NCBI GenBank assembly: GCA_963978545.1
Contig: OZ021727.1
Span: 50,296,487-50,360,486 of the forward strand
Direction of reading: 5' to 3'
DNA length: 64,000 nucleotides
From: Linyphia triangularis
Taxonomy: Eukaryota; Arthropoda; Arachnida; Araneae; Linyphiidae
Shown here: positions 28,565 to 41,900 of the stretch, in pieces
Position numbering within the stretch: position 1 is the first letter of the stretch
How the letters are laid out: every line of letters starts with the position of its first letter
Made by a program: the position numbers and the translations under genes
Notes under the pieces: model-generated
What the model saw: only the letters and a program-made list of their open reading frames with translations
What the model was told of the DNA's origin: nothing
The model's database searches: none

Positions 28565-30004
28565 ATAATAATATAATAATAATGTCTTTCATGCATGGTT
28601 TGCACGAATTTTTATTAGAAAATTTAAGAGGTTTTTTAAAGGTATTCTTTAAAGGTATTTTTAAAAATTTAAACAATTTTTTAATTCTTTTTAGAATCAA
28701 ATAAGAAATTTTTATATGTGATTGTAAAAAATACTTGCAGCCTGATTTTGAGCTTTTGCTTAGTTTAACACAGAAAGATTATGATGACAATAGCAGGAGT
28801 GAATTTTTTTTCAATACTATGCACAAGTGTAGTCAACTATATACATTAAATAGTGGTTAACAATTAACACGTTGAGCGCTACGAATATTTTTAAGAAAAT
28901 ACCAGTCAGGCCCCGCGCTGCTTAGAAGCGCTAATATTAAACAATTTTGCAATAAATAAAAATTAACAGGGTTCATATTCAATTTAAGCAAAAAAAATTC
29001 TCTGTGTTTTCAAGTCATATTCTTAATCGCGGAGTAAATTATTTTTAGCCACATAAATACAGTCAAACCTTGATTACACAAATTCTTCAATTAACTTGAT
29101 AAAAGTCTTCTTTAAGAATAACTTTCTACAAGTCAGTGTTATCAAATAATTCTGTAACTTTAATTTCTCGAGTTAAGAGTTAAACAATGAGTACTGAAGA
29201 GTAGGATTTTTTCCCCAGAGAAACAATGACTTTTTCCAGGTTTTAAAGGAGATTTTTCTTTTTTTCCAGAGATTTTAAGGCTAATTTAATTTCCCTGAGT
29301 TTTCCAGGTTATCCCTGTTCTCTCTGAGAGGATTGAACTCTGATAAAGTAAATTTTAAATAAATTTCAGTAATTATTAAAAACAATGTAAATTTTTTAAT
29401 TTAATATATTTTACACTGTCAGTTACTGATGATTGTGTGATATGGTGACTAATGGAGGCCTAAATGCAAAGTTCAGTGTTAAACAATAAAAAGCAGTCAC
29501 TAAAATTGGTAATAATTTTAAAGAATATACTTAATCTTTTAAAATAATGTATAATAATGTGTAATTATAAAATAAAATCTGATAGACATTTTTTTTAGGT
29601 TTAAGTCAACATTTTTGAAAAATAGGAAATTGCAAATCACTTGGGTTGGTTGTTTTCAGATTATCTAGCGCCGTCAGCAACACGAGGGCTATAATGCGCC
29701 GAAACATTCGTCATTTGACAAGCCAACATACATTTACAAACACCCATGCCTTACACTGGACTCGAACCCGCAACCTCGTGGTCTAGAAGCTAGCATGGTA
29801 AACACTATATCGTTTGATTGGCCCAAATCACTTGGGCAACAAATATCTTGAAAATTTTTGATAACTTTTCTGATATACTAGAGTTAAAATAATGTTAAGA
29901 AAACACTAATTTCCAGGACGAGGTAGAAATTTGTAAAATACTACAAAACTACTTTCAAAAAGACATTAGGACAGAAATTTTATGCTCACTAAATGAACTA
30001 GTAG

Positions 30005-30072
<68 letters not shown>

Positions 30073-33000
30073 ATATTTTGTTATTTCAAAAGATGAAAGA
30101 AAAAATAAGAGTTACCAGATATGATGTTTGTTTACTATTACAAGTGAATTCTTTATTTTGTATCCCAACTTTATACATTTCTCCTGTTTTGGATTTGAGA
30201 AAAGCAGAACACTTTTTTTAGTCCTATTTTCTCATATACCAATAACTTGATTTTCCCCCTGATGATAAGTTTTCCCTCATATATTATACTGCAATTTTTT
30301 TTATTGCAAAAGTGCATTAATGATTAATTTTACCACTTTTGCAGTGAAATCTTAATCACCCTTTGCCCTTCACTGAAATGACTTCAGAAAATGATTGTTC
30401 CCCCATTCTCCAGAAGGGTCATGATAAAGTGGCAACTCTTTACTCAGTTAAGCAATAGAACCTGAACATAATTTAAATAGATTCACCAGTATAAACAAAA
30501 ATAAAATGGCAACTGGAAAACACAGAAGCTTCTTTTCTCCCCGATAAACGTTTTATCAATTGAAAGACAAATTTTATTGGACTAAAGTTGGGCTTGCCCA
30601 AGTTTTTGGGATAGAAGTTTCAACACTGCAGACAATTTTGAAGCAAAAAGCCTCTACCTAGCCATGCAGAGTATTTTGAAAAAATTGCAAGATTTTCTAT
30701 TATAATACCAAGGAAAATGTAAGATCAGTATTTCACTGCATAAGAGGCATAGTTACTTACAATGTCAGATTACCAAAATGTGAGTTTCAAGTAATCATTT
30801 CGGACACGTTAGAAAAGAAAGAGAAATGAAGGTTTAAAGTGAGAAGCAAATAAATAATATAACTATATTGAAAATAGTATTTTATTTTGTAAAATTTATG
30901 AACACTGAAATTTTGCATTTCATAATAATATCAATTAAAAATATTTTTTCAAACTAGTATATTCAATGTCACCATTAAAAACATGATGGGAATGTACATG
31001 GAAAAACATTTTTATCTAATAAAACATTACTGGACAAAAGCAGTCTTTAGATTTCAATCTACAAAAGAAATTAGCAAAAACTTACTTCATATGTCTCATT
31101 TGATGTTCAAATTTTTTCGTATCCTTTTCTAACTTGTCGATATATTTCTTTTGCTCATCAATTACGGTTGCGTCTTCTTTCAATTTGCGTACCAAGTTTT
31201 TCTGAACATCAGCAAATGTGATAAATTCTAGAAAAGGAAAGTTTTTATAATATGTAGAGAGTTAATAAAAACTGTTTTTGTCAATAACCTTAGTATTACT
31301 GATACAAATCATACAGTGCGTCCCAAAAGTTTATAGACTTTTTTTTATTTTACAATTGAAAAAGATGAGTAATAATTTCAAAATCACTTTTAATTATATT
31401 ATTTAATTTTTAATTTCAGGGTGTTTAGCAGCTTGGAACTTAAAAAAAGGGACTAAGGGACCAAAAATTAAAAAAAAAAAAAAAAAAAATGTACTTGTTA
31501 AAAAAAAAAGGGACTTTTAAACAAAATTTGTTTTTATAGCATAGAAAAAAATGCCTAGTATTCAGTACATACAATTTATGGGGTTGAATTAAAAATGATT
31601 TGTCGAAGTGCAAACTTTGCACTCCAAACATTCATCTGGAGTGCACATTAAAAAGAAAAGAATTAATTATTGACTGTATATTACTAAAAAAACACTGAGA
31701 ATTATGATTACCACATTTTTAAAATTGTAAACAGACAGAACGCAAATAACAATTTGGAGTGCAACTTTCACCTTTGTATCGGATTATTTCAACACATGAT
31801 TGAACACTAGAATTCTTAGGATCTGAAGAAAACCTATATTTAACACCAAAAATCACCGTTAATACAATAATACAACACGCCTTTAAGATTATTATAACAC
31901 GTGTTTGTAGAAAGCAAAATTAGAAGGCCAAAAGAATATTAATTAAAAAACAAATTAAAATTCTTTTGTCAATAGTCCAATTAGAATGCCGAAACTACCT
32001 GTGTTGAAAATTTCAGAACTGTAGCTCAATATACGATATCAATCGGTCATGTAGTAAAGTACTAGACAAAACTTAAAAAAAAACAAAAAAAACAGCTAAA
32101 TATAATTTAATTTAAAAAAGCTGTTTGCATTTATTTACAAACGATCTCGTTCTGTCACATGGTCAAGTACTAGACGAAATTTAAATAACGCAAGTTCAGA
32201 TCGAAAACCGTCCATGAAACTCTATATTTAATTGTTACATAAAAAAACTTTTGAATAAATGATTTAAGTGTAATGCTATTTTTAAAGTCGCAAATTTTAA
32301 ATGAAACTTGTATCTTAACACATAAAAACTGTGCTATCTTGTCGAAGAAAATTAAGGATTCGACTCTTGAAATCGAAAATCAAAGAGTTCTTAAGGAAAT
32401 TCAAAGGACCCGTGGGAACCCTGATGTCAAAATATGTAAAAAAAAATTTACTTAAGCCGGATTTACACGCTACCAGTCGAGGTTCCAGTTTAGATCGCCA
32501 GCATATGATGTCACCAGGCTACTGGTTCCAGTAAACCAAACATTTTGTATTTACTGGCGCTGGCGACTCCGATTAACCAATCACGTGCACTCTCCCGTGA
32601 TCACCGATAGACGGCGCTATGGTTGCTTAGATGACGTCACAGAACTGGTGATCTAAACTGGAGGCCTGACTTGTAGCGTGTAAATCCGGCTTTACCTTTT
32701 TATTCAAGAAATTCCGATTCATATTCTTCAATCCCACAACACGTGATGAAAACTCCTGTTCTAAGTCGAAAAAACATAGTCCGCAGAATCTGTGATGGTT
32801 ACGACCTTTGAGCTACCAAACGACTACATGACCTTGAAGATTCAATATAGAACCAAACCAGTTCTGTAAACAGCATTCAACCAATCAACGCTAATTCATC
32901 GTAACTGGACGTGACAGGGATTTCTGGTCTGCTTTTCTTCCCTCTTGTGTTCGACAAAGAGGGAAAAAAGGGAAATGGCGCATGCTGGTCACATGGTACA

Positions 33001-35355
33001 AATATATTTAAAAAAAAGGGACCAAAATAAAAAAAAAAGGTACCCTAAGGGACTAATGCTAAACGCCCTATAATTTATATCACACAATCACAGACTTTGT
33101 GATATAAATTAAAAATTAAATTTTACTGTCACAAAAGTTTATAGACAACTAATTTTTTTTTCTTTAACAAAAATTTTTTTTAGCCATTTTCCCTAACCAC
33201 TTCAAAAACTTGATCAGGCATACTCAAAACAAGAGTTTGATGAAATTCTGATTTTAGAGAAAATCCACTTCGTTCAATTTGCAGCTTTAGATCTTGAACT
33301 GTTGCAATTTGACGCCCATTCGCATACATGTCTCTAGCTATTATTCTCCATTAGGTTCAGGTCAAGACCTAGAGCTGGCCAATCCATAGCAATTACTTGG
33401 TTTTGTCTAAACTATTGTATTGTAAAGTTTGACATGTGAATGGAGCAATTGTCTTGCTGATACACCATTTGTCCCCACCTAGCAAGTACCAGTAATATGT
33501 CCAACCATCAGGGCCATCTAAATTAAACCTTTTTTCATCACTAAACAGAGCACTCAGCCATTTATCCCTCCAATTCATCCGATTTCAGGCCCACAGAACA
33601 CGAATGTCTTTGTGCTGTTTTGTAAACTTTGGTGAACAACACAATTTAAGAAAATTAAGAAATTTATTTGCCTGCAGCAGTCGATGTATCATGGATTTTG
33701 ATACTGGGACGATCACTTCTCTTGAAATTGACTGTATAGACAGGTTCTGAGTTGAAACTAATCACCAAATCTCTCTATCTTACCGTTTAGTTGTTTTCTT
33801 TGGTCGCCCAGATAGGGATTTTGTTTAAAAATTGTCACCTGTTGACAAAATTAGGTAAATACCAAAACTGCTGTGCCCAATGTTTCTTGCAATCCCCACA
33901 ACCTTCATTCCTTGAGCCTTCAATGATAGATTTGCAAAATTTCATTTTTGGAAAACTGCATATTGCGATGCATCTTTGCAATCAGTCGAAAAAGGATAGA
34001 CAGATTTGCTTTTATCACAGGAAACTATTGCGTCACACAAGTACATGACCTTGGAATACAGGGTTCGTACAGATTTTTTGAAAAAAAATTCAAGGACTTT
34101 TCAAGAACCTTCCAAACAAAAAATTAAGGACCTTAAAATTAAATTAAAAAACAAACAAAAAATAATAGTAATGTTCGACGACGGAAATATAGCATATAAT
34201 TTGTGAAAAATATTACATTTTATTTCGTACTCAAGATACTAGACAAAAAGTTCATCGGAACTTTAAATTTTTAAGAAAATAGAAAAAATTTGATTAGAGC
34301 ATTCAGGATCATTTGAATTCGAAGATGTCATTTTCATTAAAATTTAATAATTTTGTCAGTTACATCAAATACAACAACTATAGTTACTGTATATTAAGCA
34401 ACGATAGTTTTATTGAATTGTGTTTCACAGGATGATTTCAGTTTCAGAACTTCTTTAAATACGCAAAATGGGTTAAATATTAGATGTGTATATCACATCT
34501 AATTAATTTGTTAATCACTGATTAACTAAAATGCATCCAGTAACCATGGAGCTGATAGGGTAAAAGGTGCAAATTTGGTCATAATAGTCTTTATAACAAT
34601 AATTTTTTTTAGTTTCTAACCTTGTTTGACAATAAGGGTTTGAGAGTGGAACTTATGTTCCATGGTGTGTTTGAAAATCAATAATCGAATATATATTGCC
34701 TTTCTAACTTTCAAAATGCAAAGTTATTTTTGAATTTAGAAATCTAAAATAGTAGGATATACGACTCTAATTACTACAAAACGTTTCAATAAATACAATC
34801 GCTTCGATTGAATAGTTAACCTCTCATCATGTGACGTACAGCTTACTAATGTAAAAAAAAACTTCTCTCAAGCCAACCTCATCTGATCTAGACGGTATAA
34901 AGTTGGAATCCTCACATTTAACCTTCCGTTAGTCGTGCACACCTCACATGTGCATCCCTACACTTTTTCCTCTTCTGCCTTTATTTTTATTGAATTACTT
35001 GTGATACGATTTTTTAATAAATGTTACTATTTAAATAGATTGTTTAATACTTTATCTCTCCAATGAATCTTAAATTGGTAACAATCAACTATTTAAACTA
35101 AAATAAATTTCATTTGGCTTTCAAAAAACCGGAAACACCTCATAGGTGCAACGCGACTAACCATATCGGAAAGCAGAACGCGACTAAAAGAAGGTTAAAA
35201 TCGTGCAACCATAAGTGTGACCTATCACGTCATTACTAAATAAGAAAACATCCTGAAATGAAAATACTTCTAGTATATCGTAAAAATTATTGTACTTGGA
35301 TATAGTTTCCACATTTCTTTTTAATCATTCTGTACCTTGAAGCAAGAGCTACCAA

Positions 35356-35387
<32 letters not shown>

Positions 35388-38300
35388 CTTATTAAAATGT
35401 TAAGTATATAAGTAGGGATATCTTTCTTTACATAATTAATGGTTAGAAAATAGCAAAGTTAAGTGTATTTTAAATAGATGCTTCACTTTACTATATTATG
35501 TGAACTATTAAGCAATAACGCTGAAGTGGTTTTGCTAAGAAGCAATTGAATGGTTGAGCGTACAAACCAACCAACCTTAAAGGCAAAGAAAGGGGCAGTA
35601 TACAAGAGATAATAAAAACCTCCAAATCACAATTGCAAGTGATTCAAAATTTAATTCCATGTCAAGTAATTTGAGGCAATCCTTTATACAGAAGGTCTGT
35701 AAAAGCTGCGCCAAAATCACATTGTTGAGGGTTTTCTGCTACGAGGTATCATTAAGCATTGAAAACAATTACAAACAAATTACTAAATAAAAATATATTT
35801 CCCTATTTTGCAGAAAGATAATGCGTTGCAAGTAAAAACAAATATACGATGAACTTTTACAATATTTAACTTGAACAACTTCATTACTTTACTTAACGAC
35901 AATCTTAGCACAATAACGCCAACCAGGGCGGTTCCGTGGGGTGGGGGGATAAACCCTAACACTTTTAGCATGCGAAACCATCACAGCGCAAGCATTGCAG
36001 TAGTGTATGGTTAGCTTGAAATTAATACCTTTCATAACCATTGGATTAAACAAGATCGTAATGAATCTCATTTTGTAATTGAAATATGGGAAATACAGTT
36101 TGGTTGGTTAGTACGCTGAACGACATCTTTATGTACAATAACGGTTTATCAGGACGGATCTACAGCTTAGGTGGATTCCGAACCACAACGAACATAAGCG
36201 CCTATTCCAGGATTCGAATTCGCCGTCTTTGTCATGCGAGGTCAGAGAGCTAACCAAACAGCCATCAGATGGGCGAAATACGATTTGGACACGCTATTTA
36301 TAGTTTGGTTGAGTTAGTATACTATGGTATGGTGTATTCTCGTCACCTGAAATGTTAAAAAATATTGTTACTATTAAAAATTGTAGAACCAAGTTGTATT
36401 AAGCATTCAGTGATGTAAGTGCCAAAATGTGATTTTGGAGCACTGTCGGAGCATAAAAATACGATTTTGGAGCAGTAAATTATTACATTTAAATTAGTGA
36501 TGCAGCAAATATTTTTGTACATTTGAACCTTGATATTTCAAATTAATTTAAAGTAAAAAAAAAAGGTGTAACTTGTTCATTATATAAATACGTTTGCATT
36601 CTAAATTTACATTAATTAATTTGATTGCATTACTCAAAAATAAATTAAAAAGCATGACATTTATTAACCTCTTTGCCAACAATTAAAATATTAGGAAGTT
36701 TTCAATGATGACATGATATCATAAGGTTCAGGGCACAGCATGGCCCTAGTGTTGCTTTTGCGCCACAAAAACTAACCAACCAATCATCACTGAAATTTTT
36801 TCGAAATAATCTCAGAGCTACTTTTAACAACTGATGAAATAAGATTTTTTTTCTTTAAAAACTCTAGTCTGCCTAGTACCAATTACCTATAGAAGTTCTT
36901 CCCAATAATTCAAAATAATTTAATGCGACACAAAGTACCCCCCCCCCCCACCATGCAAAAAAAGTGAAACAAGGCTGCTTAGGGGCAAGCTGATAGCTTC
37001 ACTCAGCAGATTTTTTTAGGGCTATTTGTTTATTGGAAGATAATTTTTTTTTAACTCAAAAAAATTAAAACCTCTAACTGAAATTTGACAATTCTACTAG
37101 CATTTAATTTCTATAAAAAAATAACTTCTAATGTAATTAAATAATAAATTAAAACAAGGCAAGCTGAAAAATAGTAATTTTTGTAGTGGTTTGTTTTCTA
37201 ACACTCTCCATTGTCTAAATGGATTATAGAATGTGAAATTATAGAGCGTGTATCCCATGTGAAATCTTAAGGTCAATGGAAACAAAATGATCCTAAGTCT
37301 GTGTTTTGTGTAATCCATACAAAAAAAAAGAAGACACATTTGGTTAGTTTTTTTTAAAAAAAAATATATGCTAAAAAATAATCATGCACTCTTAAAGTAC
37401 TAAGAAAAATATTTATTATTTTTAGTTATAAACAGGCAAGAAAAAAATATCCAAATTGGATGCATAAAGATTGATTTCATGCCTTCTACAGTTTGAATAC
37501 TAAGCGCGGTTGGTTGAAGTTTAACGGCGCAAGGGGCATACTGCCGTGAATCCCTGCCTACTATTCTTTCCTACCGCTAATTTAAAGGAACAAATATTTG
37601 TAAATACAAGAAATCCATACTTTTTTAAAATAGAGACATAGCTTAAATCCCCCATCCCCTCACCCATTCAAGTTCTTCGTAGAATTTCTAGTCTACCTAC
37701 GATACGACTTGGCGCTTTTTCTGGGAATTGGCTACAATAAAAGAATGACATAATATGTGTTTTCCCGTTCGTTGCCAAGTCAAAATCATGATCTAACATC
37801 CAGGGTTGACAAAAAATCATTTACTAGTCACAATATCTTTGTAGTCACCAATCCTTCCACCTAATCACCACGGCAAGTTCAAAATTCAAATCCCGTTTAA
37901 CGGATGATTTAGAAATTAAGCCCGGAAGTGTTTGGGGAGGGGGGCTGACAATAGGATTAAGAAGTTTAGAAATTAAAAAAAATATTCGCGTTTTCTTTTA
38001 GCTTAAAGAAAGCTATGTGTTTCTTTATTATTCAAACCAGGCAAGAGTGTAAATCTAAACCAGATGCACTAAGATTGCTTGTATGAAAAATACAATACTT
38101 GTATTCTATTTTTAGCACAGAGACTCGGTAAAAAAAAAAAAAAAAAATTCAAAAAAAATAATCATGTATTCTATAAGTATAAAAAAAAGTATTAATTTTC
38201 TATAACTAAAATCAGCCAAGAAAACATATTTAAATCAGATGCACACAGATTCATTTACTACATCTTTATAGTTTGAAAAACCTACAACAAAACTGAGAGA

Positions 38301-38898
38301 TTGTAATATGTATTTTCAAGTGCGAACCCTTTCCGACACGTTAACTGACGAAAAACGCCCTTGAAGTGCAAAATACTCTTTATCGCTTTGTTGGCGACGT
38401 TCCATGAAAATTTTGAAAAATTTCAAGTCAAAATTCTTGCCAAGTAGTTTTTGAAGTCAAAAAATGATTTTTTGGCGGAGTTCGGCGCAATCTTAACCGA
38501 AAAGAGGTTTTTGGCTCAGTTTGGAACAGGGTAGTCAGTTTGGCGCACTCCGGCGCAATTGGAGCAGCTCTTACATTCCTGAGCATTGTAATTGTGAGAC
38601 AACTTTCCATTTAAAAGACACTCTATCTTGCTATCAAGGTACAAACTTCGAGTTAAATCCTTAATTTTCAACCATTCCCCTGTGCATTTGACTTGACTCT
38701 CCGTCAAATTCACCCAATCCTACAATTTGGCGCAGTATGGCCCTCGTGTTGCCCTTGCGCCGTTAGACTTAAACCAAACAACCAACCATCCCGATCATAC
38801 AATCTTCCCCGCCCATTAAGTGCCATGAATATTTGGATGCAGGTTTATCAACGATTATTTCACAAATAAAACATTAAATAACACCTCAATAAAAAAAA

Positions 38899-38931
<33 letters not shown>

Positions 38932-41900
38932 AGGATTTTGCTGACAACTAACCCTAATAATAAGTTTCATCAAAGATAAGAGAATACTAAAGAACAATTG
39001 AAGAATTTAGTGTAATTTTACGTCAAAAGCAGAAATAGCAATACGATTAAATGACTTCTGTTCACATTAGTTAAAAGACAGGAACAAACACCTTACTTCT
39101 CCAATTTAGTTTTCAAACCATATTTGAAGTTTAAAATAAGATGGCAATAAAATAACTTATAAAAACCAAGTTTGCATTATAAATCCTTTATATGCATTGC
39201 CAATTTTTATATTCGTTAACACAGGAGCCGATTCTGTAAACAGCGTGTGCTTGGTATTTGCATCTAATTTTAAATATGAAAAGCACTTCTATCAGGAAAA
39301 TGTGCAGCAAACTAAGTTTCAAATTTATTTATGAAAATGGCCGACCAAACGGTATAGTGGTTAGCGTGCTGGCTTCTAGACCGCGAGGTTGCGGGTTCGA
39401 ATCCCGTGTTGGCATGGGTGTTTGTAAATGTATGTTGGCTTGTCTAATGACGAAATGTTTCGGCGCATTATAGCCCTCGTGTTGCTGACGGCGCCAGATA
39501 ATCTGAATACAACCTATTTATGAAAATGTGCATTAACACTCTGCTGCATTTATTGTGCATTTATGCTCTCATATCCAAATATCACTTATTTATTCTTATT
39601 AAAGTAATTTTTTATTTATTAAACAAAAATCAGCAACAGGAAAGAGTTTCAACAATGGTCGGTTCAATGCTTTTTTTTAATACGATTAGATGACGATAAG
39701 TCGGTTTATTAGAATTCTGTAAAAGCAACCTTTTAATAACAGTTACAGCCGCAAAATTTGATAGAATGAATCGTCATCGACACAGGGGTCAAAGTGACAA
39801 AATAAAAATATATGATTTTTACAAAAAAAATATAGGACAATATAAAACATAAAAAAAAATGCACACAGTCTCAACTGAACTTTAAAATTAACTCGTTACA
39901 TATTTTATTAATTAAAACATTAAATGAAACGTTAGAAATGAACATACAAGACGAACTTGGGAGGACAGTACCAATTAACATAAATTATCCTTTTTAAGAG
40001 AGGTTGGTTGGTTGGTTTTAGTCTCTCTGGCGCAAGATCAACTTCAAGGCTATACTGCGCCGAAACCATAAAATCCTTAAAAATTATTTAAAAAAGAAAG
40101 GGTTATACCCAGTCTAGTCTAGACTCTACAACATTTTGAAGAGAGTGCATGTATACAAATAAACTATTTTTAAAAAATCAATAAATTATATGAGGTGATA
40201 AAAACCAATCGCTAGTAAAAATTTGAAAAGGTTAGTATGAGGTGGTGAATCCAACAGTATAGACAATGAGGGATGACATGTTTTAAAAAGCCGTTGCCTT
40301 ATTGCATTAAAAGATGGGCATTCTGATAAAATATGATAAACTGAAAAATTAATGTTACACAAGGAACATGTGGGTGCACCTTCTGCCAGCAGAAGGTGAA
40401 CATGGGTAAATCGAGTATGACCGATACGGAGTCTTGACAAAATAACTTCTCTCTTCCTATTCGGTTGAGAGAACTTTTTAAGAGAGGAATATCTATAATC
40501 AAGTACTTAGAAAATAACTGTCTCCCTTTAAAACTCGTTATATTGAATTTAAGAGAATAGAAAACACGCGATCAAAACAAGAATCGCCTGATCCTGAATA
40601 TGTCATCCTTTATTCGTTATTACCTAAATATTCCACACGCACCCTTAGTATTCATAAATAAATAAGATTTATTAATTACATTATTTGCAATCTTGAGTCT
40701 TCCAGCATCTATAAGTGCTTAGAACTGCCCCAATTTCTTTAAAAGTATTTTCTTTTTATCCCCATTTCCTGTTTAGGTTAAGATCAACTGTACGATCCCC
40801 TTAGGTGAATTTTTTTTTTTTTAAAAATCGCCAAATTGAAAATGGCATCAAAAGGCTGTGCCGCCAAATCCAAATGACGTCATAACATATTCGGCGTTGA
40901 ATCGCCAACTTTCAAAAAGTCGCCAAGGGGGACCGTACAGTAAATCTTAACCCCTGTTGGCTTTGCAGTCTTTTATTGGTTCAGATTTAATATTTGGTGT
41001 CGGATGGATTGGCGGCTGAAAGTGGGCGATTTAGCGCCGAATGTGGCAACCCGTTACTTGGTTTTCCGGCACTTGGACAACACAACGTTTTGACGTGATT
41101 TTCAATGTTAGTGATCTTTTTGAAAATATCACTATCCGACACCGAATAGTAAATCTTAACCCTTTTGTTTCCTGACACCAATTACTGACTGAGCACTCGA
41201 AATGTCGTTCTTTCAGTCCTGCAAGTTGTTTTTATCCATTGTTCTCGTGGCAGAGTTTTGTTTCTGCATATCTTTCTTTTTCGCTATCTTGCTGCATTAT
41301 TACCAATTCATTTACAATATTGGAGGAGAAAACAGATCAGAAATTCAAGCCCACGAACTATGAAAAAGTTATCATGTTTACACTTCACAACTCTCGCGGT
41401 CCATTTGAATTGAGTTGAGTTGTAGATTGTGCAGCACGTGACGTTACAAGTAATAAGACGCAGCCGCTTACAAACATTGCCCAGGTCTCTTTCACTTACG
41501 ATCGCGGCAAAGAATCCGAAATATAAAAAATCACAACGAACGGCGCAGTTATTACGAATTCGAAGAAAATATAGGTGGAATCAACGTAGAAATATAGGAT
41601 ATATAGAACAATTAAAAAATATAGGACAATATAGGACGTTTTTTCCGATTTTTAAAAAAATATAGGATTTATAGGACATATAGGACGTCTGCGACCCCTG
41701 TCGACATCATCTACTAAATTTCAGCACGATTCGATGACAGCAAGGGGGTTAATTATTCATCCGCAGATTTGCCCTCCATCGACAAACCCACAAAATCGAA
41801 GTTAACATAAAGAATTTAAAAATAAAAATTAAAAGTCATAAATTTGGATGCATTTGGCAGCAAGAGTTCCGATATGGTTAGTAGCGCAAAAAATTATAAA

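Larger units (their letters stand above)
39783..41700. mobile_element. DNA transposon, TIR CAGGGGTC, TSD TCGACA (copy 2)
   Basis: It has the same termini as copy 1, with the 6-bp TCGACA on both sides (39777-39782, 41701-41706). It is longer because of a LINE fragment (40004-40473) and a palindromic MITE (about 40776-40952). It has inserted into a repeat related to 1514-1920. Confidence 0.85.

Noticed and set aside
28333..28704. 123-codon plus-strand ORF
   Set aside because: It crosses a poly(A) tract coding for a lysine run and overlaps RACGAP1 exon 3 on the other strand.
28967..29317. Possible CAGGGTTCATA element
   Set aside because: The left end matches the orphan end at 5265 and a CCCTG lies at the right, but no target duplication could be found, so the edges are not supported.
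39339..39514. Apparent tRNA gene with good A and B boxes
   Set aside because: A perfect 14-bp target duplication, a non-tRNA tail and a second copy at 29646 show it is a SINE.
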